Origin: Sphingobacterium corticibacterium
GTDB taxonomy: Bacteria; Bacteroidota; Bacteroidia; Sphingobacteriales; Sphingobacteriaceae
Length of the DNA stretch: 64,000 nucleotides
Direction of reading: 5' to 3'
Assembly (NCBI RefSeq): GCF_004208525.1
Contig: NZ_SGIT01000004.1
Span: 186,001-250,000 of the forward strand
The notes under the pieces were generated by a model. That model was not told the DNA's origin and made no database searches. It saw only the letters and a list, made by a program, of their open reading frames with translations. Positions 62,567 to 64,000 of this stretch are shown here, in pieces. The first letter of the stretch is position 1. Each line of letters begins with the position of its first letter. A program made the translations under genes and the position numbers.

Positions 62567-63127
62567 TCATTTCTTTGCGCGAATCCTACTTAATGTAACT
62601 TGTGAGATACCCAGATACGAAGCGATAAATCCTAGTTTAATCTGATTAACCAATTCCGGCGCCCGCTCCAACAGGTCTTGATAGCTTTCACGTGCTGTTT
62701 TAAATAGTTTTGACATGAGCCGATATTCAATTTTTAGTGTTTCTACTTCGGCAAGTTTTCTACCCCAATTAGCTATACCTAAGGTATTGGAAAAGAGTGA
62801 TTGCAATTGAGCGGAATGGATTCTATACACCGTGACAGGCTCGAGGGATTGTATAGTTTCATAACCCGGTTTACCATGTACGTAACTATTTAAAGATACA
62901 AGGGCATCACCCGGAAAAGCAAAATCTAAAATGACCTCCCGATCCTCTTTATAATAAAATATACGACAAGATCCGGTTTTCAGAAAATAGAGATAGCGGG
63001 AATTTTTGCCTGTTTCTATAATATTATGCTGTTTATTGAATGTAACTTCTTCAAAAAGCGCTAATAGGGCTTGTTGGTCTGCTGTATGGAGAGGAGCAAT
63101 ACGTTGAATGATGGTTAGGGCTTCCAT
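62567..63127 (-). CDS. Crp/Fnr-family transcriptional regulator
   Basis: A 186-residue regulator from the ATG at 63127. The N-terminal cyclic-nucleotide-binding-like domain (VTFNKQHNIIETGKNSRYLY, FLKTGSCRIFYY, FAFPGDALVSLNSYV) leads to a C-terminal HTH (IKLGFIASYLGISQVTLSRI). No Fnr-type cysteines are present in the N-terminus, so it is not an iron-sulfur sensor. It overlaps the end of lpxH by 13 bp. Members of this short Bacteroidota subgroup often respond to unknown ligands. Confidence 0.92.
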   Translation of the reverse strand: MEALTIIQRIAPLHTADQQALLALFEEVTFNKQHNIIETGKNSRYLYFLKTGSCRIFYYKEDREVILDFAFPGDALVSLNSYVHGKPGYETIQSLEPVTVYRIHSAQLQSLFSNTLGIANWGRKLAEVETLKIEYRLMSKLFKTARESYQDLLERAPELVNQIKLGFIASYLGISQVTLSRIRAKK

Positions 63128-63858
63128 TTTTTTAATTCCAATTTTGTGCCATCCCATACAGCATAGGTGCAGGCATGTATCCACTCGCCGAGGTTAGTGA
63201 TATGGCTGTTTCCGGGCAGTTGAATATCGTAGGCGAGATGACGATGTCCAAAGATGAAATAATCGAAATGCTCCTGTTGCAGCAGCTCTTTCGCATATTG
63301 AATAAGCCATTCCTGGTCTTCTCCTAAAAAATGTTCTTCCCCTAAACTAGCCGCTCGGCTGTGACGAGACCATCTTTGCGCAATACCAATGCCGAGGTTT
63401 GGGTGTAATCTTGCAAAAAGCCACTGGCAGACCTTGCTGCGGAAGAAAGCTTTCAGAAATTTGTACTTTGCATCTCCAGGACCAAGTCCATCGCCATGAT
63501 GTATATAAAATCGTTTGCCGTCGAGTTGGAGGATTAGTTCATTATCGACAATATGGGCATTTAATTGTTCTTTTAAATAGCCGAACATCCACATGTCATG
63601 GTTGCCTTTAAAGAGCGTGATCTCCACACCGAGGTCGGATAGCTCCGCTAATTTGCCCAGAAAACGGATAAATCCTTTGGGAACTACGGTGCTGTATTCA
63701 AACCAGAAGTCAAAAATATCGCCTACTAAAAAAAGAGCTTTTGCGTCATGCTTGATATGGTCTAGCCAGGAGACAAGCTGCCGCTCCCGCGCTGTAGAGG
63801 TTGTTCTGGATGTGACACCCAAATGAAAATCCGAAGCAAAGTATATTTTATCTCTCAT
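63115..63858 (-). CDS. lpxH: UDP-2,3-diacylglucosamine diphosphatase (LpxH-like)
   Basis: A 247-residue calcineurin-type metallophosphoesterase releasing lipid X from UDP-2,3-diacylglucosamine in lipid A synthesis. The metal motifs are in order: FASDFHLG, VGDIFDFWFE, FKGNHDMWM, IHHGDGLGPGD and FGHRHLA. The two-helix insertion between HGDG and GHRH fits LpxH/LpxH2 relatives. The 142 bp to the window end hold only AT-rich sequence and its promoter. Confidence 0.93.
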   Translation of the reverse strand: MRDKIYFASDFHLGVTSRTTSTARERQLVSWLDHIKHDAKALFLVGDIFDFWFEYSTVVPKGFIRFLGKLAELSDLGVEITLFKGNHDMWMFGYLKEQLNAHIVDNELILQLDGKRFYIHHGDGLGPGDAKYKFLKAFFRSKVCQWLFARLHPNLGIGIAQRWSRHSRAASLGEEHFLGEDQEWLIQYAKELLQQEHFDYFIFGHRHLAYDIQLPGNSHITNLGEWIHACTYAVWDGTKLELKKWKP

Positions 63859-64000
63859 GGAGCGTCAAAATTAATCAATTTTTGATTAAAGTTGTTGTTT
63901 TAAGCCGAACCCCTCCTTTAACATTCAAGGTCGCATCCAAATATTTTACAACTGCACAAACTTATTTTTAGTACTATCCCTAATGTAAAATATTTGAAGC

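Overview
This 64 kb window comes from a Bacteroidota chromosome, most likely a member of the Sphingobacteriaceae (Sphingobacterium, Pedobacter or Olivibacter type). The inference rests on three SusC/SusD pairs, an ECF sigma/FecR pair, many SPII lipoproteins, promoters of the Bacteroidota TTG-N(18-20)-TAnnTTTG form, and phylum-typical genes (DUF4271, DUF4136, an NrtR-type AraR, a short GT5-like protein). No 16S rRNA gene is present, so the genus is not proven. I see no prophage, integrase, intact transposase or CRISPR array.

Layout. 1-11 kb is housekeeping: a truncated amidohydrolase, acylphosphatase, a lipid-linked sugar flippase, dusB, DUF4271, uroporphyrinogen-III synthase, a cupin protein, then a minus-strand trpE-trpG-trpC operon and trmD. 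A trp attenuator with a 22-residue leader peptide carrying three consecutive Trp codons lies ahead of trpE. 11-16.5 kb is a stand-alone SusC/SusD pair behind a long structured leader. 16.6-18.1 kb holds a lipoprotein and a decayed nucleotidyltransferase gene. 18-27 kb is an arabinose locus: a GntR/LacI-like regulator, an NrtR-type AraR, then araB-araD-araA, an SSS-family symporter and a lipoprotein aldose epimerase.

27-39.5 kb is a complete polysaccharide utilisation locus: a divergent ECF sigma factor, FecR, SusC with an STN domain, SusD, and GH43, GH28 and GH115 enzymes. The enzyme set suggests an acidic arabinogalactan or pectic substrate, whose arabinose could feed the neighbouring ara operon. 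39.5-45.5 kb contains DUF4136, nadE, an antitoxin with a truncated toxin, two FKBP lipoproteins, a phased repeat array plus a large inverted repeat ahead of a fibronectin-III-like protein, and a CBS protein. 45.4-48.8 kb is a candidate metal-uptake locus: a thioredoxin-like protein, a TonB receptor with a CxxC in its plug, and a His-rich membrane protein.

48.8-64 kb holds panD, panC, a GT5-like protein, a secreted Gfo/Idh/MocA oxidoreductase, a basic-secretory-protein metallopeptidase, two identical tRNA-Asp genes, prfA, an SMR transporter, a third SusC/SusD pair, and a minus-strand lpxH-crp-histidine kinase-response regulator block.

The strongest non-coding findings are the trp attenuator (10182-10363), the repeat/inverted-repeat region ahead of the 44242 gene, the SusC leader at 11347-11719, and the toxin gene cut off after about 16 codons at 42175.
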